The notes under the pieces are model-generated. The model saw only the letters and a list, made by a program, of their open reading frames with translations, did not search any database and was not told where the DNA came from. The position numbers were made by a program, and so were the translations under genes. A stretch of 64,000 nt of DNA from JADGNZ01 sp963715895. GTDB lineage: Bacteria > Acidobacteriota > Thermoanaerobaculia > Gp7-AA8. The DNA is taken from assembly GCA_963715895.1 (NCBI GenBank), contig OY970284.1:3286001-3350000 (forward strand), read 5' to 3'. Within the stretch, counting starts at the first letter, position 1; every line of letters starts with the position of its first letter. This document shows, piece by piece, positions 35,881 to 44,385 of this stretch.

Positions 35881-36144
35881 TGGGCTCTTTTCTTCTGATG
35901 ACGCAGCATGACTGGGCCGCGCGGTATGGGCGCGGTGATTGCCACGCGAACGTCTTTTTGGGGGAGAGAGGACGACCCGGCGATTATGGGTCAATCCCGC
36001 GGCGGGATCGGTGCTCAGATGAGGTGTCGCCGTCTGTTGCCGAATTTTTTATTGAGGACTGACGGTGTGATTGCGTTTTTTGGGGGGGGCCCGGCAGGCA
36101 GAGTAGCTGTTGTTGCAGAGAACGTTTGGCAGTCGGAGTGCCTT
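35881..36144. other. region upstream of the giant protein
   Basis: No gene was supported. There is a G-run (GGGGGGGG near 36081) and a T-rich stretch. AAGAAAAGAG just upstream of 35880 is the likely ribosome site of the giant gene. No promoter with both elements was found. Confidence 0.3.
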
Positions 36145-36217
36145 TTCACGCGGAGACGCGGAGGCGCGGAGAAGATTCGGCCCTTTTCTTCTCCGCGCCT
36201 CGGCGTCTCCGCGTGAG
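36145..36217. repeat. family E repeat (CGCGGAGACGCGGAGG), full inverted copy
   Basis: The left arm TTCACGCGGAGACGCGGAGG returns as GCGCCTCGGCGTCTCCGCGT at 36196-36215. Related copies are at 38902, 45862 and, diverged, 8369. Confidence 0.85.
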
Positions 36218-36288
36218 TCCAGTCTTCGTCAGGATTGCCCACACCGCCTGCGGCGATGCCTCGATGATCGCTGTGCTGGTGTATTCCT

Positions 36289-36576
36289 TCATGTCGCGAT
36301 TCTCTCCAACTCCTGAATGCAGTCATCAAGGTGCACGAGCGCAGGGTCGGTGCCAAATTCCGACGGCTGGGACTCGAAGATGCCGCGGAGTCGATCGATG
36401 GTTGCCCGCGTTGGCAAGTCAGGGGCATGCGAAGCCAGGTCTGTGAGCGCCGCCGCCAGCTCCTTCAGAAATCCCGCTCGCTGCCGGTCTTCGCGTTCCG
36501 CGAGTTGTTCATCGATTACGTATTCGGCCAGAAGACCCAGCATTTCCTCGGGATCTGACCAATCGATGAACGACAT
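36289..36576 (-). CDS. hypothetical protein, third gene of a minus-strand unit
   Basis: This 95-residue, helix-rich acidic protein starts MSFIDWSDPEEMLGLLAEYV. No family recognised. It lies 10 bp downstream of the VOC-family gene, and its ATG at 36576 is preferred to an upstream reading that would begin inside that gene. The stop at 36289 precedes the family E repeat. Confidence 0.6.
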   Translation of the reverse strand: MSFIDWSDPEEMLGLLAEYVIDEQLAEREDRQRAGFLKELAAALTDLASHAPDLPTRATIDRLRGIFESQPSEFGTDPALVHLDDCIQELERIAT

Positions 36577-36586
36577 CAGAACGATC

Positions 36587-36949
36587 TCAGTCGCAGTGAA
36601 AATAGAAACGGTTTCCGTCCGGGTCTTCAACGGTGAACTGCCTCAAACCCCAGGGCTTTTTCTCCAGTGGCTCCACGATCTTCGAGCCTGACGATCGGAG
36701 CTCCTCGTACGTGGCGTCGATGTCTTCCGCGAATATCCAATGAACCGCCGGTTCAAACGCTCCTTGTCGTCTTCGGAAAAAGATGACCGCGGTTCCACGG
36801 GAGACAGCGCCGATCCCTTTCCCTGGTTCCAGCCATCCGATTTCAAAGCCGAGCACATCACGGTAGTACCGCTGTGCCTCTTCTACGTCTGCTACCGGCA
36901 GCTCCGGTACAGGCCGGCCAATTGTCGTCAACGGCTCTTTTTGATTCAC
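36587..36949 (-). CDS. VOC-family (glyoxalase/bleomycin-resistance fold) protein
   Basis: This 120-residue protein has the VOC pattern: PVPELPVADVEEAQRYYRDVLGF at the start, then HWIFAEDIDATYEELRSSG and LRQFTVEDPDGNRFYF at the end. The late EDPDGN supplies a metal ligand typical of glyoxalase-type folds. The start is GTG 36949 behind AGGAG, which overlaps the end of the upstream gene. Enzyme substrate unknown; may be a resistance or dioxygenase-like protein. Confidence 0.75.
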   Translation of the reverse strand: MNQKEPLTTIGRPVPELPVADVEEAQRYYRDVLGFEIGWLEPGKGIGAVSRGTAVIFFRRRQGAFEPAVHWIFAEDIDATYEELRSSGSKIVEPLEKKPWGLRQFTVEDPDGNRFYFHCD

Positions 36950-36952
36950 GAC

Positions 36953-37786
36953 TTACTCCTGAGCGCCACTGCCGCGATAATTTTTCTTTGAGTTGTGCGC
37001 AAGAACGCCTGCGAGAACCATGGCCAGGGTACCAAAAGTCAGATCCAGCCAGACCGCCAGGCCGCGGGGCCGGAGAGTGATCGCCGCGACGGTCATCAGG
37101 CCGATGCTGACAATGGCACACGTGCCACTTACCAGTGCCGTGGCCGGATCGTTGTCGCTCTCTCTGGGCACAAGAAACAACGACCCGCTGAATGCGAACA
37201 GGAGCGCGGTAAGGATTTGCCCGCTCACACGAAGTGCAGGATAGTGCGGCTGACTGAGAAGATTGTTTGCCAGGAATGCCTCCCACGCAAGATTCACGGC
37301 GTTGGGGCCGACCCTGAGCTCCTCGTATTGCCGCGACCAACCTCCGAGAGTGACCAGAAAGCTCTGGTTTGCCATGGTTCGGAGGTCGACGATCGCGGCA
37401 GCGATGACCGCCGCCCATACGATCAATGCCGCGAACGCGGTTCGTTCGATGCGTCCCTCGCCGCGGCCGAAGACGCCCTGCAGGAGCGCATAAAGAATCC
37501 CTCCCACAAGTACGAACTTCAAAGAGAAAAGAAGATGTTCGTGCTCGATGCGGCGGCGTATCTCTTCGACGACGTTATCGTGCTCTTTGTCGAGAAACTG
37601 TCTGGCGTTGACGTCGAGGCTGTTCCATTCCGCGACCGTGACTGCCGGCAGGTGTTCTTCCGATACTTTCTTGTCTCCCGCGCCGAGCAGGCCCAGGAAA
37701 TCGACGGACAGCATCACGACGAGGATGGCCAGAGCGCCAAAAGCGGCCATCCGGGCGGTAAACCAGTGATGGGAAAGGGCTTGCAT
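36953..37786 (-). CDS. membrane protein, hypothetical
   Basis: This 277-residue protein has an N-terminal helix (MAAFGALAILVVMLSVDFLGLLG), an amphipathic region, then about five more hydrophobic segments. A short KKNYRGSGAQE tail ends it. No family recognised. Its stop overlaps the ribosome site of the VOC-family gene, indicating coupling. It is first in a three-gene unit running left. Confidence 0.65.
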   Translation of the reverse strand: MQALSHHWFTARMAAFGALAILVVMLSVDFLGLLGAGDKKVSEEHLPAVTVAEWNSLDVNARQFLDKEHDNVVEEIRRRIEHEHLLFSLKFVLVGGILYALLQGVFGRGEGRIERTAFAALIVWAAVIAAAIVDLRTMANQSFLVTLGGWSRQYEELRVGPNAVNLAWEAFLANNLLSQPHYPALRVSGQILTALLFAFSGSLFLVPRESDNDPATALVSGTCAIVSIGLMTVAAITLRPRGLAVWLDLTFGTLAMVLAGVLAHNSKKNYRGSGAQE

Positions 37787-37891
37787 ACGAGAGTATTGCC
37801 GCCCTCCCTCGGATGGGTCAAGTCATGAGCGTTTTGGCTGGGTCAGGATGCGCGCCACCGTGCGCGCTTGGTGATCGCGACAACGGCCTTT

Positions 37892-38115
37892 CCGGACGGG
37901 CTTTTCGCCCACTTCAGCAGGCTCCAGGGCTCTCCAGGCAGGCTCTCCGCCCACCTCAACAGGCTCCCAGTCTCTACGGGTAGGCTCCACGCCCACCCCA
38001 GGAGGTTTCAAGCCTCTCCGGGCAGGCTCTGCGCCCGACCCGAGAGGTCTGAGGCCTGCACCGGCAGGCGTCGGGCTCACCAGGAGAGCTTACGAGCCTG
38101 CCGTGGGTGGCTCCA
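37892..38115. repeat. 42-bp degenerate tandem repeat
   Basis: Five units begin at 37892, 37934, 37976, 38018 and 38060, each about 42 bp, with a partial sixth. A 42-bp period keeps a 14-residue repeat open on either strand: plus-strand PGRLxAHxxRLxxS and minus-strand LEPxxVGxEPxRR. Neither reading has a clear start and ribosome site, so this is left as a repeat rather than called a gene. Confidence 0.8.
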
Positions 38116-38265
38116 ACGACGCCTTTACCGTCAAAAAAGCTTACGTAAGGATAGGCGTGGCTGTAACCGTTGGTTTTCCCGCGCGTAACACGTGCTGCGA
38201 TTGCGCAGGACCTACGATGGGACCATCGTCGATCACAGAGGCATGTGCGCACCGTGCCGAATGCT

Positions 38266-38292
38266 CGCGATGCAAGGGCCCTTTGCATCGCG
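38266..38292. promoter_or_regulatory. 27-bp near-palindrome upstream of the 38358 gene
   Basis: CGCGATGCAAGGG and CCCTTTGCATCGCG are inverted with one odd base. A shorter palindrome, ACGATGG/CCATCGT, is at 38213-38228. They could be operators or a hairpin in the leader; no T-tract follows. Confidence 0.4.
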
Positions 38293-38357
38293 GTGCCACC
38301 ACCCGCCGTAAGCGCGCGTCGCGCTCACGATCGGTAACGCTATAAGGAGAACAAACC

Positions 38358-38891
38358 ATGCTTGCAATGATTGCCAGTGGTGTGCCCGACGAGTCCGCAA
38401 CCGATTCGCCGGCAACGCCGACAGTGACCCATTATCAGGAAGTGGCGACGCAGTTCATCGCGTTGATAAATGCCGCGATTGCCCTGATCCCGGCGTTCGA
38501 GCCATACCATGTCTCGACCGAGGAGTTCGTTCGCGCGCACCAGAGCTTTCCCAACGACTTCATCGCCACGGTTCTGGCCGCGGTCGAATTGGATCCCGAA
38601 CTGCGGAGCGTCAATAAATTCGACACCGTCGAAGCGCGGGACACGCTTCAGTTCCTGGATGCCTTCCGCCCGGTCATCGACCAGCTCACTACGCTCCTGA
38701 GGAATCTGAAGTTCACCTGTGGTGCGCGGAAAGCGAGGGTCGTTGCCGAGGGACTGCTGATGTACGGGGTCGCCAAAGCGTTTGGCCGCGACCCCGCCAG
38801 CGCTGCCGTGGCCGCGCACGCCAGAAACATGAAGCGCGACTTGAAACGCTCGGGAGCGCGACAACCGAGGGCGGCCGGCGGAGTCGCTTGA
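38358..38891 (+). CDS. hypothetical soluble protein
   Basis: This 177-residue protein starts at ATG 38358 with an excellent AAGGAG ribosome site 8 bp upstream. The protein is helical, with a central LDAFRPVIDQLTTLLRNLKF and a basic C-terminal half (KRSGARQPR). No known motif. The strong ribosome site and the palindromes upstream suggest it is a real, regulated gene. Confidence 0.65.
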   Translation: MLAMIASGVPDESATDSPATPTVTHYQEVATQFIALINAAIALIPAFEPYHVSTEEFVRAHQSFPNDFIATVLAAVELDPELRSVNKFDTVEARDTLQFLDAFRPVIDQLTTLLRNLKFTCGARKARVVAEGLLMYGVAKAFGRDPASAAVAAHARNMKRDLKRSGARQPRAAGGVA

Positions 38892-38901
38892 AGGAGTTTG
38901 G

Positions 38902-38958
38902 TTCACGCGGAGGCGCGGAGCCGGGAGTGTCGCTTTCTTCTCCGTGTCCTCCGCGCCT
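38902..38958. repeat. family E repeat, second copy
   Basis: TTCACGCGGAGGCGCGGAG at the left, and CTCCGTGTCCTCCGCGCCT at the right, inverted around about 20 bp. Confidence 0.8.
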
Positions 38959-38976
38959 ATTCGGCCGACGGTCACT

Positions 38977-39609
38977 CTACTCGACGTCGAACGCAGCGCG
39001 TGCCCGCGTTACGACCTCGGGTTTCATCCGCAGCCACGCGGCGGTTGGCTCGTCGCCCGTGTAGAGATCGGACAGGTGGAGCTGATCGTTTCCCTCCATG
39101 TAGAAAATGATCATTTCGCTCTTCCGATCCGTTGCGCCGAGGGTGACGAAACGGGCAGCGAGCCAAAGGTCCGGATTGCGAAATCCGCGGGAGATGAGAA
39201 AGTTGTTGGTCATCTCCCCTTCGTCTTTCGGTTGAGCCGCGATTGTCCGCGAACCGAGGAACGCAAAGCTGTTCTGCAGGAAGGGCAGCGAACCGATGCG
39301 CTCCGCGTTTTCGAAACTGTATCGGTAGACTTCCGAGGAAGAGCTCCTCACCCGTTCAAATTGCACGATGAGAAGCCGCCGGAGCAATTGCCCTTCGGCG
39401 TCGGCGAAAACGTATCGCTCTCCTTCGAAATCGCTTCCCAACGCGAACGAAAACCGGCCGAGATAGCGGAAGGATTGCTGTACATGGATGGTCACGGCGG
39501 GGAGAGCCCGGGAGCGGAGCTGCGACCCCCGAACGGTCCGTCCGGTGCCGGCACATCCGAAAAGGATGACGACGCCGGTCATCAATACGGCGTGCACTCG
39601 TCGACTCAT
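38977..39609 (-). CDS. lipoprotein, hypothetical
   Basis: This 210-residue protein has an N-terminal signal with lipobox LFGC (MTGVVILFGCAG, Cys about residue 19). The rest is a beta-rich soluble part, VTIHVQQSFRYLGRFSFALG through TIAAQPKDEGE. No family recognised. It should be anchored to a membrane and exposed in the periplasm. Confidence 0.7.
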   Translation of the reverse strand: MSRRVHAVLMTGVVILFGCAGTGRTVRGSQLRSRALPAVTIHVQQSFRYLGRFSFALGSDFEGERYVFADAEGQLLRRLLIVQFERVRSSSSEVYRYSFENAERIGSLPFLQNSFAFLGSRTIAAQPKDEGEMTNNFLISRGFRNPDLWLAARFVTLGATDRKSEMIIFYMEGNDQLHLSDLYTGDEPTAAWLRMKPEVVTRARAAFDVE

Positions 39610-39653
39610 CCGAGCATTCTACGATAGTCTTCGTATACTGTCTCGGCGTACGT

Positions 39654-40115
39654 TCAACCGAGCAGGTACATCACCAGCGTCTCGAGCTTCGTCGGGTCGT
39701 CGTTCCAATCACCATAGATCTCCCACGACGTGCGGGCCAGCGCACGGCCGCTCTCCCTTGACCATGCGTGAATGGCGCTGTGCGCCTCGGCCAACCCGTC
39801 ATAGGAGCCGAGATGTCTGACGACCGCGGCCTCGCCGCCCGGAGTTCTCACGGGTCTGACCTCGCCGGATCCGGCGAACTCTCGTGTGACCTCAACGCCG
39901 AAGTCGGCCTTCATAGGATCCCCGTCCTTGGCTGGATGGTGATACACGAAGATGTTGTGTCCGTCGGTCCGCAGGCCGGGCTGCGAGCGCAGGAATGCCC
40001 AGACCTGATCGAGGGCAGGCCGCCAGACCTCCCGAACCTGGCCGGCGGCAACCTCTCGCCCGACGGCCGCCAGCAGCCTTGGCGAAACCACTTCGACCTG
40101 GACGGGAGGACGCAT
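39654..40115 (-). CDS. GyrI-like/AraC effector-binding-type domain protein
   Basis: This 153-residue protein matches the GyrI-like small-molecule-binding fold: VEVVSPRLLAAVGREV at the start, then WAFLRSQPGLRTDGHNIFVY, and the late strand RTPGGEAAVVRHLGSYDGL with an ETLVMYLL end. Such stand-alone domains bind hydrophobic compounds or peptides. ATG 40115 starts 2 bp after the stop of the upstream gene at 40118, so the two are in one operon. Confidence 0.7.
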   Translation of the reverse strand: MRPPVQVEVVSPRLLAAVGREVAAGQVREVWRPALDQVWAFLRSQPGLRTDGHNIFVYHHPAKDGDPMKADFGVEVTREFAGSGEVRPVRTPGGEAAVVRHLGSYDGLAEAHSAIHAWSRESGRALARTSWEIYGDWNDDPTKLETLVMYLLG

Positions 40116-40117
40116 AG

Positions 40118-40879
40118 TCAGAAGTGTGGCAGCGGCCGCCGGTCCAGGGCCGCGCGGATGAGCGTCACGGCGTAGGCGTGGTCGATGCTGGCCGGCGTGG
40201 TGAAGTCGATGCCACCACGCCAGCTCTCCGGCGCCTCGGCATGGACCCCGGAGAGGATGATCCATCCCTCTCCCGATTGCCCTTGCACCACGGCGGGCGT
40301 GCCATCGGGGTACCTGCCGACAACGGTACCCCAGCCGGTGAGCTGAGGACCATCCTCCCAATACTGGTCGAGCGTGGGCGTTCCCGCCCCGGAGATCGGC
40401 ACGGCCGCCTTGCGGATCCCCCGCCCCTCGGCGGAGTAGAAGCCGAACTGCACGCCGGAGGTCAGGTTCAGACCGTTGTAGGGCGTGCGGCCGGCAAAGA
40501 ACGCTCCGGCGCAGATGCCGAGGTAGTTCACACCGTGCTGCACCGCGTCGCGGAGCTTCGCTGTCGTCTCCTTCCTGAGACCGATCCCGATGCGAGTGAA
40601 GTCTCCGCCGGGGACGATGATGAGGTGATAGCTACGCAGCCGCGCCGCGCTCACCGTGTCCAGTTGCGCCGAGCTCGCGGTCGAGTATGAGATCCGGCTC
40701 TTCTCCAGGAGGGTCTCGATGGCAGCGACGTCGTTGGGGGAGGTGCCTGTTCCATTGAACAGGAGGACGCCCGGCACACGGCCGGATGTCAGTGGGACAG
40801 CGGAAGCGCCCGGCCGATCACAGCCCGACAGGTTGAGCACGAAGAGTGCGAGGCAGACGAGGCGGCGCTGATCCTTCAT
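40118..40879 (-). CDS. BPL_N/GATase1-like lipoprotein
   Basis: This 253-residue protein has lipobox LSGC (residue 20) and a class I glutamine-amidotransferase-like core of the biotin-protein-ligase N-terminal type: RSYHLIIVPGGDFTRIG, then VNYLGICAGAFFAG with a nucleophile-type Cys in the GICAGA elbow. It is a surface or periplasmic protein of unknown substrate. It runs into the GyrI-like gene with 2 bp between them. Confidence 0.75.
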   Translation of the reverse strand: MKDQRRLVCLALFVLNLSGCDRPGASAVPLTSGRVPGVLLFNGTGTSPNDVAAIETLLEKSRISYSTASSAQLDTVSAARLRSYHLIIVPGGDFTRIGIGLRKETTAKLRDAVQHGVNYLGICAGAFFAGRTPYNGLNLTSGVQFGFYSAEGRGIRKAAVPISGAGTPTLDQYWEDGPQLTGWGTVVGRYPDGTPAVVQGQSGEGWIILSGVHAEAPESWRGGIDFTTPASIDHAYAVTLIRAALDRRPLPHF

Positions 40880-40896
40880 GGTCGCTACGAGAGCGG

Positions 40897-41421
40897 CTAT
40901 TGCCGGTGGAGGAACACTACAACGAACCAGACGGCGCCCGCGCACGCGGTCAAGGCCGCCTCGATGGCGGTTGCGGCGAGAAAGGTGAGCCGAGGGGAGC
41001 GGTACGGTGTAAGGAGTGCGCAGACGAGAAAGGCGAGCGCGAGCAGCGGCGCGACCAGGATCCTTAGCACGGAGAGGCCGGCCCACATCGCCAGGGGAGA
41101 AGGCGGCATCGCATGCCTGCCGACGGCGTACAGAATTGCCGCCGTCAGACCCGTGACCGCCAGTGCGAGACACAATAGCGAGAGCACCAACCAGAATCGC
41201 CGATACGGTCTGAGGAAATACAGCGCAGCGCCCGTTGGTAGAAGAGCGAGCACACCGAAGACGGCGACGAAGACAACGGAGTCGCCAAAAGCGAACATGC
41301 CGCCAGCCGCCTGCGGGTCGCCGCTGGTGGTGGCCATGCGGATGGCAACCACGGCGGATGCCGCGAGAAAAGCCGCCACATAGCCGCCGGCGACCACCGT
41401 GACCTTGAGGGACGATTTCAT
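40897..41421 (-). CDS. small membrane protein, cassette-type hypothetical
   Basis: This 174-residue protein has about five helices: VTVVAGGYVAAFLAASAVVA, VVFVAVFGVLALLPTGAALYF, FWLVLSLLCLALAVTGLT, LVAPLLALAFLVCALL and the C-terminal AALTACAGAVWFVVVFL. FLRPYRRFW between helices is a notable basic loop. No transporter signature. It is the leftmost member of the presumed cassette region, downstream of repeat G1 on the same strand. Only a weak, mismatched attC-like sequence precedes it at 41457-41504. Confidence 0.65.
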   Translation of the reverse strand: MKSSLKVTVVAGGYVAAFLAASAVVAIRMATTSGDPQAAGGMFAFGDSVVFVAVFGVLALLPTGAALYFLRPYRRFWLVLSLLCLALAVTGLTAAILYAVGRHAMPPSPLAMWAGLSVLRILVAPLLALAFLVCALLTPYRSPRLTFLAATAIEAALTACAGAVWFVVVFLHRQ

Positions 41422-41737
41422 GGCATCGGTGTCGGAAGGCCGCGGTCATCGGCTTGGCCCAGCACGCCCCGAAGTATAGCGCGTGAAAGGCAGGCAGGTT
41501 GGGGGGGGCCAGGTCCGGTTTGCCGTGCGTGAGAAACGCCGCTCTGAAAGAGCAGCGGGTTAGGGTCAGAGCTTCGACATTCGGCGCAACGAACGTAGGC
41601 GACGATCGTTCACAGCGGGGAGTGTCCTTTTCCGGTGACACCCACGGCGTTTTCTCTACGAACGTGGAGATTTTTCAGAGCCGGAGCAGGATTTTCTGTA
41701 GCTGATTGACGATTTCCTCTACCAACGCACTGGGAGG
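41422..41737. other. gap between cassette gene and repeat G1
   Basis: No gene is supported. It contains a G-run (GGTTGGGGGGGGCCAGG) and the phrase GAAGTATAGCGC, which also occurs at 44343-44354 upstream of the other small membrane gene. Confidence 0.3.
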
Positions 41738-41945
41738 GATGCTGTGGTGTCAGGCCTTCGATTTTCGGTTTCTGAACTCGAGCGGTTGCGACCGGCAGCA
41801 GGCGTTCGCCTGCGCTTTACGGTACTTTTGCGACTGCCAATAACTGATGAACGATCGCGGAGCCTCGCACGAGCCAGCGTAAGTCCCTGTGGCTCAAGAG
41901 GTTGTGGGCGACAAAAAACGAAGGTGTGACCCCCAGTGATCTGCC
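41738..41945 (-). repeat. family G repeat, copy G1
   Basis: About 208 bp, with the same landmarks in the same order as the other three copies: CCTTCGATTTTCGGTTTCTG, GAGCGGTTGCGACC, GCCAATAACTGATGAA, then ACGAAGGTGTGACC. All copies have the same orientation. Confidence 0.85.
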
Positions 41946-41967
41946 TTTCTCTTGAATGACACGTTGG

Positions 41968-42069
41968 CTAATCGCCATGAATTAGGCGTGTAAATGGGCT
42001 GCCATCTTCGGGATTCTTAAACTCGCAAAACAGATTGTGCGAACCCGTTGCACGGTCGATAATGGGACC
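41968..42069 (-). pseudogene. possible 3' fragment of a lost cassette gene
   Basis: A minus-strand frame reads GPIIDRATGSHNLFCEF, then KNPEDGSPFTRLIHGD and stop. It looks protein-like but has no start and lies between repeats G2 and G1. Confidence 0.25.
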
Positions 42070-42084
42070 GAGATGTGGGGCCGA

Positions 42085-42290
42085 GATGTGGGGCCACGCC
42101 TTCGATTTTCGGTTTCTGAAGTCGAGCGGTTGCGACCTTGGCCGGCGTTCGTCTTCGCTCGGCGGTGCCCCTTTGCGAATGCCAATAACTGATGAATGAT
42201 CGCGGAGCCTCGCGCGAGCCGACGTAAGTCACTGTGGCTCAAAGGGTTGTGAACGGCAAAAGAACGAAGGTGTGACCCCAGTGACCTGGC
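42085..42290 (-). repeat. family G repeat, copy G2
   Basis: Same landmarks and orientation as G1 (CCTTCGATTTTCGGTTTCTG at its left end, GCCAATAACTGATGAATGAT in the middle). A 14-bp tandem duplication (GAGATGTGGGGCC) is at its left edge. It lies 89 bp downstream of the methyltransferase stop. Confidence 0.85.
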
Positions 42291-42379
42291 CTTCAAATGC
42301 CGAACACGGCACCCGAAGCCGTACCACCTGCTGCAGAAAGAACTCTGGGAACGGTCGAACGGTGTGACCGGCACCGATC

Positions 42380-43117
42380 TCAATCAGCGCGCATGGTATA
42401 GAAGACATATCCGTACGAAGCTGAATATCTTCGGAACAAATCGACCTCGAAAGCCTCCGACGCGAGCTGGTCGATGGCTTCGGCATTGCCCTGATACTTC
42501 AGGCGAAGGTGGCCAATCCGCTGTTCCAGCGGATTGTAGTAGTGATCCCACCAGCTAGAGGCTGGCAAAACGAAATGTCCCATCTCTCGATAACCGGCTG
42601 TTCGAATGACCTCAAGATTCTCGCCGATCCCACGCATCGCCGGATACTCGGCCTTCCAAAAGCGAGCCGCCTCGGTCGGTGGATTCTGTTCCAGCCATGT
42701 CAGCTCAGTGACCGCTATGTACCCCGCAGGCCTCAATAGGGCTCGCCACTCGCGTAAGCCTTGCTCGAAACCCATGATATAGATTGCGCCCTCAGACCAA
42801 ATCAGATCGAAAGACCCGTCCGCAAAAGGCAGTCGCGACATCGATCCTTGAACTGCGCTAAGTCGAGCGGAGCAATCTACCGCCAGAGCCAGGTTTTTGA
42901 TATTGGCGAGAAACCCGGGATGGACATCCATCGCGACGATGCGCCCACCTTCCACTCCTAGGAGAACACGGGTTTGTGCACCGGGGCCGCACCCGATATC
43001 GAGGATTCGCGGGCGCGATGCCAGTTCCGACAGGAACGACAAGGCTCTCAGCGTTGAGTGTTCGTCGCCCGGACCTTCGCGTGGCAACCCCGAGTGAATT
43101 TCAGCAAAGATGTTCAA
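42380..43117 (-). CDS. class I SAM-dependent methyltransferase, integron cassette gene
   Basis: This 245-residue protein has the Methyltransf_11 core: RILDIGCGPGAQTRVLL (motif I), IVAMDVHPGFL (acidic end of beta 2), GSMSRLPFADGSFDLIWSEG, and LLRPAGYIAVTELTW. Small-molecule methylation is the usual role. Its ATG 43117 lies 21 bp after the core GTTAGGC of the attC at 43139-43244 when read on the minus strand, exactly where the gene of the next integron cassette starts. Its own downstream attC is not seen; repeat G2 occurs there instead. Confidence 0.85.
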   Translation of the reverse strand: MNIFAEIHSGLPREGPGDEHSTLRALSFLSELASRPRILDIGCGPGAQTRVLLGVEGGRIVAMDVHPGFLANIKNLALAVDCSARLSAVQGSMSRLPFADGSFDLIWSEGAIYIMGFEQGLREWRALLRPAGYIAVTELTWLEQNPPTEAARFWKAEYPAMRGIGENLEVIRTAGYREMGHFVLPASSWWDHYYNPLEQRIGHLRLKYQGNAEAIDQLASEAFEVDLFRRYSASYGYVFYTMRAD

Positions 43118-43138
43118 AGGGCTGCCTTCTTTTCGTGT

Positions 43139-43244
43139 GCCTAACGGCCCCGCGCTTCAGCCGCGCAGTGCCGCGCGCGCAAGAGTAGCGCACTCTGGAC
43201 GTGCGAGCGAGCGGCACTGCGTCGGCTGCAAGCGCTTGTTGGGC
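43139..43244 (-). other. integron attC site (59-base element)
   Basis: Read on the minus strand it runs from GCCCAAC (RYYYAAC) at 43244 to GTTAGGC (GTTRRRY) at 43139, 106 bp. Left arm TTGCAGCCGACGCAGTGCCG pairs with the right arm GCGGCACTGCGCGGCTGAA, leaving two unpaired bases in the left half, the extrahelical bases that set attC orientation. The next cassette gene (42380-43117) starts right after it. Confidence 0.9.
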
Positions 43245-43428
43245 GACAGGATGAGGATCGAACAAATTGCTCTCGTGAGTGCGGCACACGGGTGAGCTCA
43301 GGACGCCGAATGTTGGGGTTCAGCCGCTGCGCTCACCGAACCGACCGAGCCCGGACAGCGTTGCACGAGCAAGATGTGCGCAAGCGAGGCGACGAACCCC
43401 TCCGCGAGCAAGGCGCCAAGCTTATGTA
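43245..43428. other. gap between attC and repeat G3
   Basis: No gene supported. A partial attC-like phrase (GTTGGGGTTCAGCCGC near 43310) was noted but does not meet the consensus. Confidence 0.3.
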
Positions 43429-43630
43429 GATGCTGTGGTGCCATGCCTTCGATTTCCGGCTTTCTGACGTCGAGCGGTTGCGACCGGGGGCAGCCATTCG
43501 CCTGCGTTTGCTCCTTTGCGAATGCCAATAACTGATGACGATCGCGGACCTTGCGTGATGCGACGTAAGCCCCTATGGTTCAAAGGGTTGTGAAGGACAA
43601 AAGAACGAAGGTGTGACCCCAGTGACCTGC
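43429..43630 (-). repeat. family G repeat, copy G3
   Basis: About 202 bp with the same landmarks as G1 and G2; 120 bp downstream of the membrane gene at 43751. One short deletion near GATGACGATCGCGG distinguishes it. Confidence 0.85.
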
Positions 43631-43750
43631 CCCCGGAAGGAAATCCCCAACGGACCAAGCTCACTGTCCGTGGGGCCGCACAACGATATTGTATCACTCA
43701 GCTATCCAGCCATGCTGCAGTCCCCGTGCAGTGCAGAGTTTCGCGGATGG

Positions 43751-44221
43751 TCATGCTTTGCGGCACAGAAGCCAAAGGGCCACCCCCGACAGAATCGCGC
43801 TGGCCAACGGCAGAAAGTAGAAGGGAGAGGCCCACACCACGATCATCGCCGGCCCAGCTCGAACTATAGGAAGAGCCAGGTGCGCGGCGGTGGTGATCAT
43901 GGCTCCGATGAAGACGGCGATCTGCAATGGGCGATATGGGAGAATCGCGGCGGCCGCGAAACCAGCGAGTAGCACAATACCTGCGGTCCGGACGACAACG
44001 TTACCGACGGTGCTAATCAAGGCCCGTCGCATGTCCATGTGGTAGGACTCGGTGCCGGGCGTATTCATTCCTTCGCGATAGTGAGCGATTGAGCTCGGGG
44101 CTAGGAAGAGCGTTAGAGCACCCAACAGTACCGGAAAGAAGCATAGCCAGAAGCACACATGCGCGAGAATGCGCGCCGTGGCAGAGGACGACTCCGGTCG
44201 CTGTGACGATGAGGTTGACAT
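43751..44221 (-). CDS. small membrane protein, cassette gene
   Basis: This 156-residue protein starts MSTSSSQRPESSSATARILA and has four to five hydrophobic stretches, e.g. HVCFWLCFFPVLLGALTLFL and VVVRTAGIVLLAGFAAAAIL. No family known. A longer frame upstream is translated from repeat G4 and was discarded. It lies 70 bp after the half attC at 44292, and G3 plus the full attC follow. Confidence 0.65.
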   Translation of the reverse strand: MSTSSSQRPESSSATARILAHVCFWLCFFPVLLGALTLFLAPSSIAHYREGMNTPGTESYHMDMRRALISTVGNVVVRTAGIVLLAGFAAAAILPYRPLQIAVFIGAMITTAAHLALPIVRAGPAMIVVWASPFYFLPLASAILSGVALWLLCRKA

Positions 44222-44291
44222 CCTGACACGAGCACGCCCATCGGTGATGGGAGATGAATGGCGGTTATGGCGCGAGTCGCAGTACGAAGCC

Positions 44292-44323
44292 GCCCAACGT
44301 ACGAGTTGAGCGGCGAGCCACTC
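44292..44323 (-). other. right half of an attC site
   Basis: Minus-strand GAGTGGCTCGCCGCTCAACT, then CGTACGTTGGGC: core GTTGGGC fits GTTRRRY and GCTCAACTCGTAC resembles the usual right-half attC. No matching left half was found in the 100 bp upstream. Confidence 0.5.
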
Positions 44324-44385
44324 GCACGAACCGAGACGCGCTGAAGTATAGCGCCGCGATGCAGCAACGCGGCGGTTCGTGTCGG

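Noticed and set aside
37868..38188. Plus-strand 106-residue gene over the 42-bp repeat
   Set aside because: No ribosome site or ATG; the opposite strand is equally open.
41457..41504. Additional attC upstream of the 40897-41421 membrane gene
   Set aside because: GCTGGGC and CCCCAAC each miss the consensus by one base and the arm pairing (CACGC/GCGTG) is short; too weak to call.
43300..43325. attC fragment with GTTGGGGTTCAGCCGC
   Set aside because: The core ends in G rather than a pyrimidine and no paired arm was found.
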